A stretch of DNA of 64,000 nt from Hyperoodon ampullatus (lineage: Eukaryota; Chordata; Mammalia; Artiodactyla; Ziphiidae), in assembly GCA_949752795.1 (NCBI GenBank), contig OX457061.1, positions 39,216,338 to 39,280,337 of the forward strand, read 5' to 3'. Made by a program: the position numbers and the translations under genes. The notes under the pieces are model-generated. The model was not told the DNA's origin. It did not search any database and worked only from the letters and a program-made list of their open reading frames with translations. Positions 22,203-33,600 of the stretch are shown one piece after another. Position 1 is the stretch's first letter. Each line of letters starts with the position of its first letter.

Positions 22203-25200
22203 ATGACAATAAGAACATACATATCGATAATTACCTTAAATGTAAATAGAATAAATGCTCCAACCAAAAGACATAGACTGGCTGAATGGATACAAAAATA
22301 AGACCTGTATGTATGCTGCCTACAAGAGAGTCACTTCAGATCTAGAGACACAAACATACTGAAAGTGAGGGAATGGAAAAAGTTATTCCACACAAATGGA
22401 AATCAAAAGAAAGCTGAAGTAGCAATACTCATATCAGATAAAATAGACTTTAAAATAAAGACTGTTACAGGAGACAAAGAAGCACACTACATAATGATCA
22501 AAAGATCAATCCAAGAAGACGATATAAAAATTGTAAATGTGTATGTGCCCAACATAGGAGCAACTCAATATACAAGGCAAATGTTAACAGACATAAAAGG
22601 AGAAATGGACAGTAACACAATAATTGTGGGGGACTTTAACACCCCACTTACATTAATGGGCAGATCATCCAGACAGAAAATCAATAAGGAAACACAGGCC
22701 TTAAATGACACATTAGACCAGATGGACTTAATTGATATTTATAGAGCAATCCATCCAAAAGCAGCAGAATACACATTCTTGTCAAGTGCACATGGAACAT
22801 TCTCCAGGATAGATCACATGCTGGGCCACAAAACAAGCTTTGGTAAATTTAAGAAAACTGAAATCATATGAAGCATCTTTACTGACCTCAATGCTATGAG
22901 ACTAGAAATCAATTACAAGGAAAAAACTGCAAATCCACAAACATGTGGAGGTTAAACAATATTCTACTAAACAACCAATGGATCACTGAAGAAATCAAAG
23001 AGGAAATAAAAAAATACCTAGAGACAAATGAAAACATGATGATCCAAAACTTATGGGATGCAGCAAAAGCAGTTCTAAGAGGGAAGTTTATAGCGATACA
23101 AGCTTACTTCAGGAAACAAGAAAAACCTCAAATAAACAACCCTACCTTACACCTAAAGCAATTAGAGAAAGAAGATCTAACAAAACCCAAAGTTAGTAGA
23201 AGGAAAGAAATCATAAAGAGCAGAGCAGAAATAAATGAAATAGAAATGAAAAAAAAAATAGAAAAGGTCAATGAAACTAAAAAGCTGGTTCTTTGAAAAG
23301 ATAAACAAAACTGATAAACCTTTAGCCAGACTCATCAAGAAAAAAGAGAGAGGGCCCAAATCAATAAACTTTGAAATGAAACAGGAGAAGTTACAACTGA
23401 CACCACAGAAATAAAAAAGGTCATAAGAGGCTACTATGATCAACTACACGCCAACAAAATGGAAAACCTAGAAGAAATGGACAAATTCTTAGAGAGGTAC
23501 AATCTCCCAAGACTGAACCAGGAAGAAATAGAAAATGTAAACAGATCAATTACCAGTACTGAAATTGAATCAGTAATTTTAAAACATCCAACAAACAAAA
23601 GTCCAGGACCAGATGGCTTCACAGGTGAATTCTACCAAACATTTAGAGAAGAGTTACTACCTATCCTTCTGAAACTATTCCAAAAAATTGCAGAGGAACT
23701 CATTCTATGAGGCCACCATCACCCTGATACCAAAACCAGTCAAAGATGTAACAAAAATATTTGTGAATCAATCAATGTGATACACTGCATTAACAAATTG
23801 AAAAATAAAAACCATATGATCACCTCAATAGATGCAGAAAAAGCTTTTGATAAAATTCAACATCCAGTTATGATAAAAACCCTTCAGAAAGTGGACATCA
23901 CAGAGAGAAAATACCTGAACATAATAAAGGCCATATATGACAAACCCACAGCTAATATAACACTCAGTGGTGAAAAGCTGAAAGCATTTCCTCTAAGATC
24001 AGGAATAAGACAAGTATGCCCACTCTCACCACTTTTATTCAACATAGTTTTGGAAATCCTAGTCACAGGAATCAGAAAAGAAAAAGAAATAAAAGGAATC
24101 CAGATTGGAAAAGAAGAAGTAAAACTGTCACTATTTGCAGATGACATGATTCTATATACAGAAAATCCTAAAGACATTACCAGAAAACTATTAGATCTCA
24201 TCAATGAATTCAGTAAAGTTGCTGGATACAAAATTAATATACAGAAATCTGTTGTATTTCTGTACACTAACAACAAAATATCCGAAAGAGAAATTAAGGA
24301 AACAATTCCATTTACCATCACATCAAAAAGAATAAAATACCTCAGAATAAACCTACCTAAGGAGGCAAAAGACCTGTACTCTGAAAACTATGACACTGAT
24401 GAAAGAAATTGAAGATGACACAAACAGATGGAAAGATATATGTGTTCTTGGACTGGAAGAATCAATACTGTTAAAATGACCATATTATGCAAGACAATCT
24501 ACAGATTCAATGCAATCCCTATCAAATGGTATTTTTCACAGAACTAGAATAAAACATCTTAAAATTTGTATGGAAATACAAAAGACTCCAAGTTGCCAAG
24601 ACAACCTTGAGAAAGAGGAACAGAGCCAGAGGAATCATGCTCCCTGACTTCAGACTTTACTACAAAGCTACAATAATCAAAACAGTATGGTTCTGGCACA
24701 AAAACAGACCTGTAGATCAATGGAACAAGATAGAAAGCCCAGAAATAAGCTCATGCACTTACGGTCAATTAATCTATGACAAAGGAGGCAAGAATATACA
24801 ATGGAAAAAAGACAGTTTCTTCAATAAGTGGTGCTGGGAAAACTGAATAGCTACATGTAAAAGAATAAAATTAGAATTTCTCTAACAGCGTATACAAAAA
24901 TAAACTCAAAATGGATTAAAGACCTTAGTGTAAGACCGGATACTGTAAAACTCCTAGAGGAAAACATAGGCAGTACACTTTTTGACATAAATTGCAGAAA
25001 TACTTTTTTGGATCTTTCTCCTAGAGTAATAGAAATAAAAATAAAGAAATGGGACCTAATTAAACTTAAAAGCTTTTGCACTGCAAAGGAAACCATAAAC
25101 AAAACAAAAAGGTAATATATGGGCTGGGAGAAAACATTTGCAAATGATGCTACAAACAAGAGATCAATTTCCAAAATATACAAACAACTCATACAGCTTA

Positions 25201-25832
25201 ATATCAAAAAAACAAACAACCTAATCAGAAAATGGGCAGAAGACCTAAATAGATATTTCTCCAAAGAAGACATACAGATTGCCAACAGGCTCATGGAAAG
25301 ATGATCAATATTGCTAATTACTAGAAAAATGCAAACCAAAACTACAGTGAGGTATCACCTCACACCAGTCAGAATGGCCATCAATAAAATGTCTACAAAT
25401 AATAAATGCTGGAGAGGGTGTGGAGAAAAGGGAACCCTCCTACACTGTTGGTGGGAATGTAAATTGGTACAACCACTATGGAGAACAGTATGGGGTTTTT
25501 TAAAAAAGCTAAAAATAGTTACCATATGATCCTGTAATCCAACTCCTGGGGGCATATATATGGAGGAAACTCTAATTTGAAAAGATACACATGCCCCTAT
25601 GTTCATAGCAGCACAATTTATAATAGCCAAGACATGGAAGCAACCTAAATGTCCATCGACAGATGAATAGATAAATATGTGGTATATATATCTACAATGG
25701 AATATTAGTCAGCCATAAAAAGAATGAAATATTGCCATTTGCAGAAACATGGATGGACCTAGAGAATATCATACTAAGTGAAGTCAGACAAAAACAAATA
25801 CCATATGATATCACTTGTATGTGGAATCTAAA
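22203..25832 (+). pseudogene. L1 ORF2 remnant (element A)
   Basis: ORF2p provides the L1 endonuclease and reverse transcriptase. The ATG at 22,203 begins MTIRTYISIITLNVN, but CAA-to-TAA type decay gives a stop within about 35 codons. The endonuclease signature VGDFNTPL lies near 22,627. The RT catalytic block [15 protein letters not shown] lies near 24,130. The C-terminal Cys/His motif ([18 protein letters not shown]) lies near 25,410. The end matches other L1s at a TAA at 25,830-25,832. Frames are fragmented throughout. Confidence 0.9.
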
Positions 25833-26254
25833 TAAAATGAAACAATTGAACTTATTTATGAAACAGAAATAGACTCACAGACATAGAAAACAAACTTATG
25901 GTTACCAAAGGGGATAGTGGTGGGGAGGGAGATAAATTAGGAATTTGGGATTAACATATATACACTACTATATATGAAATAGATAACCAACAAGGACCTA
26001 TATTTTATAGCACAGGGAACTATATTTGATATCTTGTAATAACCTATAATGGAAAATAATCTGAAAAAGAATAGATACTTATATATGTATAAATGAATCA
26101 CTTTGTTGAGCACTTAAAACCAGCCCAACATTGTAAATTAACTCTACTTCAATTTTAAAAATGGCTAATAAAAAATATAAAAGCTGGTACAAGGTAATAT
26201 TGGATTAGTTACCAGATAAATGGCACATAAAATAAATGGTCAGGGGTCAAAGAG

Positions 26255-26520
26255 GAGAGAGGTCATTTAAAAAAAAAGTTTGTATTTTGAGGGAGATATG
26301 GAGATGACTCTGGAGGGGGTGATTGGAGGCTAAGTGCCAGGCAAGTATTTATAGAAAGGCTGCATACTGGGGGTGGCCTGGCTAAAGTGGCCCTATTAAG
26401 TATTAGCAGGGCATGTTAGATTGCAGACATAGTCCAGGCCAGTGGACCAGTTTGAATGGTGATGCAGTAATCCAGGTGAGAGTTTAAAAAGAGCCTGACT
26501 GGGGAGGTGGCCTAACTTCA
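26255..26520 (-). mobile_element. Probable L2 LINE fragment (antisense)
   Basis: 'gatgcagtaatccaggtgagag' with a downstream 'gagcctgactggggaggtgg', and an upstream 'gagatgactctggaggg', follow antisense L2 (gcagtagtccaggcgagagatgatggtgg…). Short and diverged. Confidence 0.4.
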
Positions 26521-27989
26521 GCAGAGTAACAGGGGACTAATTGCGGGTAGGTGGTGGGTATTGGTCCATCTGTGATTGCTGACAAAAAATTATCTGAGAA
26601 CCTGTGTCTGAGGTAAAGGGAAACTCTTGTACTAATTGGTTTTCTTTTCTGAATCCCTCACTGAACAACCACCCTGGGGGCCGTGGGGTGGCTGGCATTT
26701 CCCATTTATATGATTCTAAGGGATCATTTTGCATCTATGGTTCTTGTTGGCTGCACAGCCTGCCTTGTCTGGGATTTGGGGTAAATTACCATTGCTTAAG
26801 TTAAGCAACTCTGGTGTCTTGCACATGTGCTTGAAGAAAAGGAATCTTCAAGGGTGGAAAGTGGCCAAGTCCCCTGCAAGGAAGGGCTGCAAGATTCCCA
26901 TGAATATTGTTTGGGACACCCACTGGACAATTCAGGGAGCCTGTGTTCCCAGGGGCACCCTTGGTGAAACATCCTGGGACCATCTGTCTGACACTGCAGC
27001 CAAATAAAAAGCTTCCAGAAATCGTGTGCATCATTGCTTACCAAAAATAGTAATGGTGGGAAGAAAACCTAAGGCAAGGACCAGCCCTCCTTCGTGTGCT
27101 TTTGCACACCATGTATTTAAAGTCTGTTTCCATGTTGTTGATTGACACTGAATTTTGCATTTAGTGATTTCCCTCATTGTAAAGGCTTGTCTCAACTCAG
27201 TGCATTGACTGCCCTTTGTGTCCGTGGTTTGCCCACTGTCTGGATGAGTAACAAGCTACTCCAGGTTAGTGCAGAGGCAAAAGTCTTACTTATTTTCTCC
27301 CTTAGCTTGAATCAATTTACTAAGGAGAGAGTTTCACTACTTTATAATTCTTCATTCACTCTTGAGCATGCAAAGCCATGTTTAGTGGGAAATGAAAAGA
27401 AAATGATAGTTTTGAGGACTAGACCTGAGGCCTCTAACAAGAGATAGAGATATAGGGATGGACAAGGAGTCCCCGGCTGCTGTCTGGATCACAATCCACT
27501 TAAATGGTTATAGAAATGCAGAGTTTAGGGCATTTTAACTCTTATGATGCTTAGACATGAAAAGAAACCACAATTAGATACTATGAAAAAACTAGGCACA
27601 GTGGTACTTTCTACAGATAATTTTTGTAGACAGTGAATGAGTTATTATTCCAGAGGACATGCCCAAACCCTGAGTAAATTCACATTTGAGCAGATCATTT
27701 TATTTTATATAATGCAAGCTAAGATTTGCCCCCAAGAAGATCAAAGGAAGGAGGCTGGGGTCGATCCATTTGTGGTATCATACTCTCTCATCTTGTGGCT
27801 CATTCTGTTGAGATTTGGAGATAATGTGGGGGATGTAGGGTTTTGAATGAGATTTACTTTGTAGATTCCACCCCCCCAACACACACACACACATACACAC
27901 ATTTTAACCTTTGTATGAAGCTCAGAAAATATTCATGAGTTTTTTCAAGGGCTTAAAATATTTTATCTATACTTTTCCTCTATCTCTAT
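26521..27989. other. Unannotated unique-looking DNA
   Basis: No supported gene. A short (CA)n tract lies at 27,880-27,900. Overlapping 66-101 codon frames lack recognisable domains. 'aataaa' at 27,003-27,008 is not accompanied by a poly(A) or other processed-transcript signs. Confidence 0.45.
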
Positions 27990-28255
27990 TTTTTTTAATT
28001 GAAGTATAATTGATTTAATAGGTAATAAGTATAATATAAAAAATGCACTGTTTAAAAGGGTATACAATGAAGAGCTCTCCTAACCCTGTACCCTAACCAA
28101 CCTCTGTTATCAGTTGCTTTTATCTCCTCCAAGAGATGACCCCCACACAGACATATGTGCGTGTGTGTGTGAATATATGTGTCTCTATATGTGCTAAAGA
28201 ATGTAGCTAGTAGCATGCTATAGCCACTGTTCTGCACTTTTCATTGTTTACCTAA
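27990..28255 (-). mobile_element. L1-like 3' end, old
   Basis: Starts with T-rich 'ttttttttaattgaagtataattg', the usual antisense beginning of an L1 3' end. It continues in degraded AT-rich text with a short GT microsatellite (28,157-28,173). Subfamily not determined. Confidence 0.45.
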
Positions 28256-29394
28256 ACATATTTCTTTGGGATTGAAATTGAACTATTAAATAAATGAGCC
28301 CAACTAGGAAACTCTCTTCTGTGAACTACGTTACTAGTAGCAGCTAGTAAGGGCGTGGTTTACTCTGCATGTTACATATTTCAGTTGCTGAAGGCAAAGA
28401 ACTGTTATGTGCATATTTCCCAACTTTCTTTTAGCTTTTTTCTTCAGCTTCTGTCTGTTATTACCTTCCATGTTCCTGTGTTTTTCAATGTCTCTCATCT
28501 TTCCTTCTTTATGCTCCCATGGCTATTTGGCTTCTCCCTCTTTCTCTCTTGCATACACTCTATCTTTATTTCATCTTGGCCCCCTAAAAGCTGTTCTTGC
28601 TCCCTCTGACATGTTCTCATTTCTTTCTGGTGATCTTCCTTCTCCGTAAAGATTTAGTCCAGCTTTGCATGAGGCAGCCCCTTCATGTCAGTGATTGACA
28701 CAAGATGCTCTTTTTGGCAACTGAAGGTCTTTCCTTTTGGTAAAATATATTAATCCAAGAGGGTTCTGCTTGGAACTGATGTTGTTTCTGGTGTGTAGCG
28801 AAAGGTTGCTCATCCTTGCAGCTTTCCAGCTGTGTGGAGCGGAAAGAGGTTGAAATGACTTATCCAGCATGTCAGAAAGGGAGTTAGCGATTGAGAACAG
28901 TATTTGTCACCATCCTGTCCCCCTTATGCCAACAACAAGCAATGGTCTGTGAGAGACAGAGAGACAGAGAGAAGGGAAAAGCAAATAGAGGAGGAAAAAG
29001 CAGGGAAGATGAGAGACGCTGAAAAAACATGAGAAAATGGATGCTAGTAATAGAAGGAAGCTTCTGCAGGAAGGTCCAGCAGGCAGGAAGAGGTCGCTGC
29101 AAGTGGAGATGACTCAGCATACTCCGCGTTTAGGCCTTGAGCAGAAAGGATTTGCCCTCACTGTCCTTGCAGACAAGTGGAGGAGGCCAGCTGGTGGAAA
29201 GTGGCGCAAGTGGGAGAAGCAGGACCCTGGGGCGGGAGGAAAGTCGGAGGGGGTGATTCTATAATATTGAAGGCAGGGCACTGTACTTGCTGCTCTACTC
29301 AGGATCTTCCAGAAGGCAAGAGGTGCTGGGTGGATGTGGATACTTCTTCTCCCCTTGGGTGTAGCCAGGAGAGAAACCAAGGTGTTCCACAGAA
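28256..29394. other. Unannotated unique-looking DNA
   Basis: Pyrimidine-rich 28,420-28,660 and purine-rich 28,940-29,030 sections. No gene or named repeat recognised. Confidence 0.45.
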
Positions 29395-29758
29395 GTGGTT
29401 TGGGCACAACATTCAGGCTTTGCTCAAAGGTCTCCTCCTCACTAAGGTCTTCCCTAACCACCCTGCTCCCCACACCAATATTCCTGACCCAGTCACACCC
29501 ACTCAGCATTGTTTTTCTCCTTAGCACTTGTTACCTGCTAACATGCTATTTTCCTTGCTATTTTATTTTATTTTGTAGAACTTTTCATTTTCCCCCATTA
29601 GAATATAAACTCCACCAGGGCAAAGCTTTTAGTCTGTTTTAGTCTTTTTTTTTTTTCTAATTCCCATTTTGTTCACTGCAGCACCCCTAGTGCTCAGGAC
29701 ATGGCCTGCACAGAGCAGGTACTCATTAAGCATTTGTTGAATGAATGAACAGACAGTT
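29395..29758 (+). mobile_element. L2 LINE 3' end
   Basis: Good sense L2 3' end: 'ctcactaaggtcttccctaaccacc' near 29,438, 'gaatataaactccaccagggcaaagc' near 29,602, 'tgttcactgcagcacccctagtgctcaggacatggcctg' near 29,670 and 'tactcattaagcatttgttgaatgaatgaac' to 29,750. This matches the terminal L2 consensus including its (TGAA)n end. Confidence 0.88.
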
Positions 29759-30399
29759 AATATGAGGACACTTTGCGATATAACCAGGGCAGGGACAGCA
29801 TATTCCCCTAGCAAAATTATGCCAGGCTTATTATGACATAGGAAATATGGCTAACATCACATTAATGAAGGAGCATGAATCTCTAGTACAGATTAGAAAG
29901 GAGCATCTTAAGAATGAAATCAATCCTCCCTGAAGCATGACATGTTTGCTTTTGGAAGTTTTGAGAGCAAACCAGCTGCAACTGAATGGAAGCTGCTGGC
30001 CATTCCCCTGGGCTTGTTCCCCTACCCAGAGCTGTATCCGAGGTGCCTCAAGGCCTGGGACTTCCTCACCATAAGGGAGGGATGACTCTTCTCAGGGAAG
30101 AAGAGAGAATGGGGCAGGGAGTGGGGAACAGCTCAGAAGTTCTGCCTTCCTCCCAGGAGTGAAGCCTAAGGGGGCGACCCCCACCTGATCACACCCACTG
30201 TACTCACCACTCCTGTGTGGCCTTGGGCAAAAGCCTTCTTGAGAGCAGACTTCCTCAGAGGAAAGCATTCTGGGTCACAAGTTTGATTTTCTCATCTTCC
30301 TCCCAGACCCATGACAGTCTTCATATTCTGTTTACTTCGGGCACCGCAGCCTCCTCAGTCATGCTCAACCTCCAAGGCTCCAAGCCTTCTCTCCCCCAC
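29759..30399. other. Unannotated unique-looking DNA
   Basis: No gene or repeat recognised. A T-rich run precedes it in the L2. Confidence 0.4.
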
Positions 30400-31110
30400 A
30401 CTCTGGGGGGCTCTTGGTCTGGGATGATCTGATCCTCCCACATCCCCAGTCCCCTCCGAATGCTGTCCTGGCATCTGGCCTTTGGGGGTGCCAGCTTACC
30501 ACAGAGTGCTGGGTGTCACACTTGTTGTGCTGGAGCAGCTTTTCTCCTATATTCTGGGCCCTCAGGGCAAGAGGTGGAGCTTGTGGCCTCCTTATTCCCT
30601 GTTTCTGCCTCTCGGATGTCTCTGTCCCTCTTCCTGCCAAAATCCCTGCTGCTTTGAAGATCAAGCCTCGCAGTTATGTCTCCTCTGGCTCCTCCTTACA
30701 GGGATGTTGGGATTCCTGGTACTGGCCTTCTGGTTCCTCCTGCGTACAGATGGGGGCCCATAATCTTCTCTTTCACCTCAGCTCATGCTCTTTCTCAGGG
30801 ACTTCAATATCCACATAGATGACTCATCTGACCCCTTGGCTATTTGTCCTGACACTTCACTGCTAATGAGCCTTTCTTTACCTCCACTTTAACCATCCAC
30901 TCCCAAGGTCACACCCTGGGGTCTTGTCCTTTGCAGAAGCTGTTTTGTCCAAATCTCATTTTCAAACTTCCCATTCTCTGACAAGCATTCCCTATTGTTC
31001 TAGTCTTCTTGCTGCTAAAATATCTCCTTCTCACAAGACTTCTAATCCATCACACCATATACTTTCTACCTAAAGTCTGCTCACAGGCTTTACTTAACTC
31101 ACTACCTACT
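30400..31110 (+). mobile_element. L2 LINE, endonuclease region
   Basis: 'tttctcagggacttcaatatccacatagatgac' near 30,792 translates as FLRDFNIHIDD, the L2 apurinic-endonuclease motif (GDFN-type). It is followed by 'accatccactcccaaggtcacaccctggggtcttgtc' near 30,890 and 'caaacttcccattctctgac' near 30,962, all in L2 order. The part before about 30,750 is assigned by continuity only. Frame broken. Confidence 0.65.
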
Positions 31111-31189
31111 TAGATTTCATGGTTATATGTGTAGTCATTCCCTTGCTCTGTGATAGCATCCCTTTGGAATGCTCTGAGAGACAGATTGT

Positions 31190-31742
31190 ATTTTCCAATC
31201 CAAATAGCCCTTCCACATGCTCTCCTGTAATGTGACCTTGTCATTGCCAGTTGAGAGCTGGAATCTAATTCCTTGCCCTTGAATCTAGACTGGCTCATGA
31301 CTTGATTGTAACTGAAAGGCTGCAGTAGAAATACTGAGTAAATTCCAAAAGTAGCTTAGAAATGGCCATGCAGCTGCCCCATGGTTCTTTTGGGATCCTC
31401 ACTTTGAGGAAGCCAGCCAACCAAATAAGGAGTCCAATTACCCTAAAACCTCCATGCTGGAAAGACCATCTATGGCTCTTGAATCAGCAGTCCCTGTAGA
31501 CCCAGCCTTCCAGATACCCCCACCAAGGTGCCAGACATTTGAGTGAAGTGGTCATGGATGCTCCAGACCAGCCTATTTGCCAGCTGAGTACCACTGAGTG
31601 ACCTCTGTCATGCCCTGAGGAGCAGAAGAATCATCCATCTGAGCCCTGCTTGAATTCCTGACTGTGAAACACAAAAAAATGATTGTCCTTTTAAGCCACT
31701 AGGCTTTGCAAGATTTTTCATGCAGTAATTATAACAAGCTTG
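31190..31742 (+). mobile_element. MLT1-like LTR (ERVL-MaLR endogenous retroviral remnant)
   Basis: Ordered LTR phrases: 'ccttgcccttgaatctagactggctcatgac' near 31,273, 'gaaatggccatgcag' near 31,358, 'ccagctgagtaccactgagtgacc' near 31,580, 'gagcagaagaatcatccatctgagccctgcttgaattcctgac' near 31,620 and 'gattgtccttttaagccactaggc' near 31,681. This is a solo non-coding LTR fragment with no gag or pol nearby. Confidence 0.65.
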
Positions 31743-31959
31743 AAAACTGCAGGCTTGGTTAAACCCAATCATATGCCTCCTGTGTTCCTATACCTGAGCC
31801 GCTGGAGAAAATTACAAAGTAGGGATGATTGGCTTCACTTTAAGCATCAAATGGACACCATGTTTCACCATGCTCCCAAGCTCTAGTGAGCTTGTCCCTC
31901 CCAGAGCCATCAGTTCCATACATTCCTTCTTGCTTCAAATCTCTTCCACTTCCTTCTTC
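31743..31959. other. Unannotated, possibly further L2
   Basis: No clear family. The C/T-rich end near 31,915-31,970 may be L2, but I cannot support it. Confidence 0.3.
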
Positions 31960-32460
31960 TTCCCCAAATCATCAGAGGAGAGATGTCAAAGAGGCAGCTG
32001 GATATATGAGTCTGGACTTTAGGGGAAGGGTTGGGGATAGAGATAAAAATTTGAGAGTCATCAGGGTATAAGTGACATTTGAAATTACAAAACTGGATGA
32101 TATCACCAGACGAGAGAGTGGATGGGTAAGAGAAGGGAGTCCAGCTCTCCAACATTTAGAGATCCAGTAGAGGAGGTCAGCAAAATGGACTGAGAAAGAT
32201 GGCCACAGGGGTTAGAGTAAAACTAAGAGAGGGTAGTGTTCTAAAGATGGAGAGACGAGAACTTTTTCACAAGGCAAGTCCCGAGTAGGTGAAAAGAGAT
32301 AAGGGAAAGAATGGAAATGGAGGGATTGGTCTTTGACATCTGGAGCTTCCTGCATGGCCATGGGAAGTGACAGGGAGGTGTGTACAGATGCTTCTGGATT
32401 CTAGATTAGATGGTGGGAAGGTGAGAGCGCTCCCAATTCATCTGTTTAATTTCTGTGAAA
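31960..32460 (-). mobile_element. L2 LINE segment, inverted part of a probable twin-priming pair
   Basis: Antisense L2 RT-region text: 'gagatgtcaaagaggcagctggatatatgagtctggac' near 31,978, 'gatagagataaaaatttgagagtcatcagggtataag' near 32,036, 'ggatgatatcaccagacgag' near 32,095 and 'ctccaacatttagagatcc' near 32,147. The sense L2 that follows (from about 32,465) starts at the point in the consensus where this segment ends. Confidence 0.75.
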
Positions 32461-32900
32461 GGATCCATGTTTAATAGAAATTTCAGCCCTAATATGTTTA
32501 AAACACAATTCCTTCCTCACCTCCAGTCCCTCTCCTACCTCAGCCTTTCTCAGCTTAGTTAATGGTACCACCATCCACCCAGCTGCTTTGACTAGAAGCA
32601 CTTGTTTCCTCACTCTCACTCACACCACTTATTCAATCCAACAGCAAGTCCTTCTGGCTCTATCATACAAATATGCCTCACATCTGATCCCTCCCCACTG
32701 TTTCTGTCACCCTTGTTCAAGCCTCCCTTGTCTATCACCTGATTACTGCTCTTGCTTATCTCTCTTCCTTCTCCAAATCCATTATCCACAGTGCTCTTAA
32801 AAGGGAGAAATTTAAAAACCATAATTCATATTTAACAGCCTCCACTTAAAACCCTCCAGTGGTTTCCATCACACAAAATAAAATCCCAACTCCATGGGCA
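32461..32900 (+). mobile_element. L2 LINE segment, sense part of the pair
   Basis: Sense L2: 'aatatgtttaaaacacaattccttcctcacc' near 32,492, 'cttagttaatggtaccaccatccacccagctgc' near 32,554, 'attcaatccaacagcaagtccttctggctctatc' near 32,631, 'ctgattactgctcttgc' near 32,739 and 'cttaaaaccctccagtggtttccatcac' near 32,845. It is the direct continuation, in the L2 consensus, of the inverted segment to its left. Confidence 0.8.
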
Positions 32901-33233
32901 TGAATAGGCATTGGTTTTAGATTTGGTAAATAGATGACTCAGCAGGAGAAGTAGGAGGCTGAGACCCTGATAATCACCTCCCCAGAATGGATAGGTCTTA
33001 AAATCCAGGTTACAATTGGAGTTGTTTTTGAAGTTGTGGCTATAGTTTAGGGCTGTTCCAGCCACATGAATGAGGTCTTGTAAGACAATGGGACAGGCTC
33101 ACACTGAGAAAATAGTCCTATGGCCTAGTAGTAAGGCTATCACCTACCTCCTCCCATCATCAGGCCTATGTGCTCACCAGCATAGGCCACGGAGTCTCTG
33201 GCAGGATAAACTATATTTAAATTTCAAAATGTA

Positions 33234-33600
33234 GGCTCCCCACTAGGCTTCCACTGATACCACCCTAGCTGGGGAGTGTTGCCTTGTTACTGCTCTCCAC
33301 ATAGCCTCCACTGACCATTGGGGCCATGACCTTGTAACTGCTGAGCGGTGGTGAAAGCCCTGACTCTCCACTGGGCCTCCAGATACTACCCCAGTGAGGA
33401 GGGTTACTGCCGGTGGGGGCTGAAGTCTAGGCTCCCCACATGGTTTCCACTGACAGGGTAGATGGTATGGGGGTGTAGGAGAGGGGCTTGTTACAACCCA
33501 GTAGGTTGAAAGTCTGGACTCCCCTCTTGGCCTTGTCTGACATCCCCCTGGTGACAAGGTTGGGCACCTTGTTACAGTTTGGTGGGGATGGAAGTCTAGG
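33234..33600. repeat. Diverged tandem repeat, five units of about 59-85 bp
   Basis: Units begin with 'ggctccccactaggcttccactg' (33,234), 'ctctccacatagcctccactg' (33,293), 'gactctccactgggcctccag' (33,362), 'ggctccccacatggtttccactg' (33,430) and 'ggactcccctcttggccttgtctg' (33,515). Each includes a later 'ttgttac'/'ggttac' and 'gaagtcta'-type block. It resembles the tandem GC-rich repeats in the 3' UTR of some ancient L1M subfamilies, but the assignment is uncertain. Confidence 0.6.

Noticed and set aside
26990..27010. AATAAA as a gene polyadenylation site
   Set aside because: No coding exon, downstream GT-rich element or retroposed poly(A) nearby. AATAAA is frequent by chance.
28407..28649. 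Hydrophobic 80-84 codon frames resembling membrane segments
   Set aside because: Pyrimidine-rich DNA gives Phe/Leu/Ser-rich chance frames. No start context or family.
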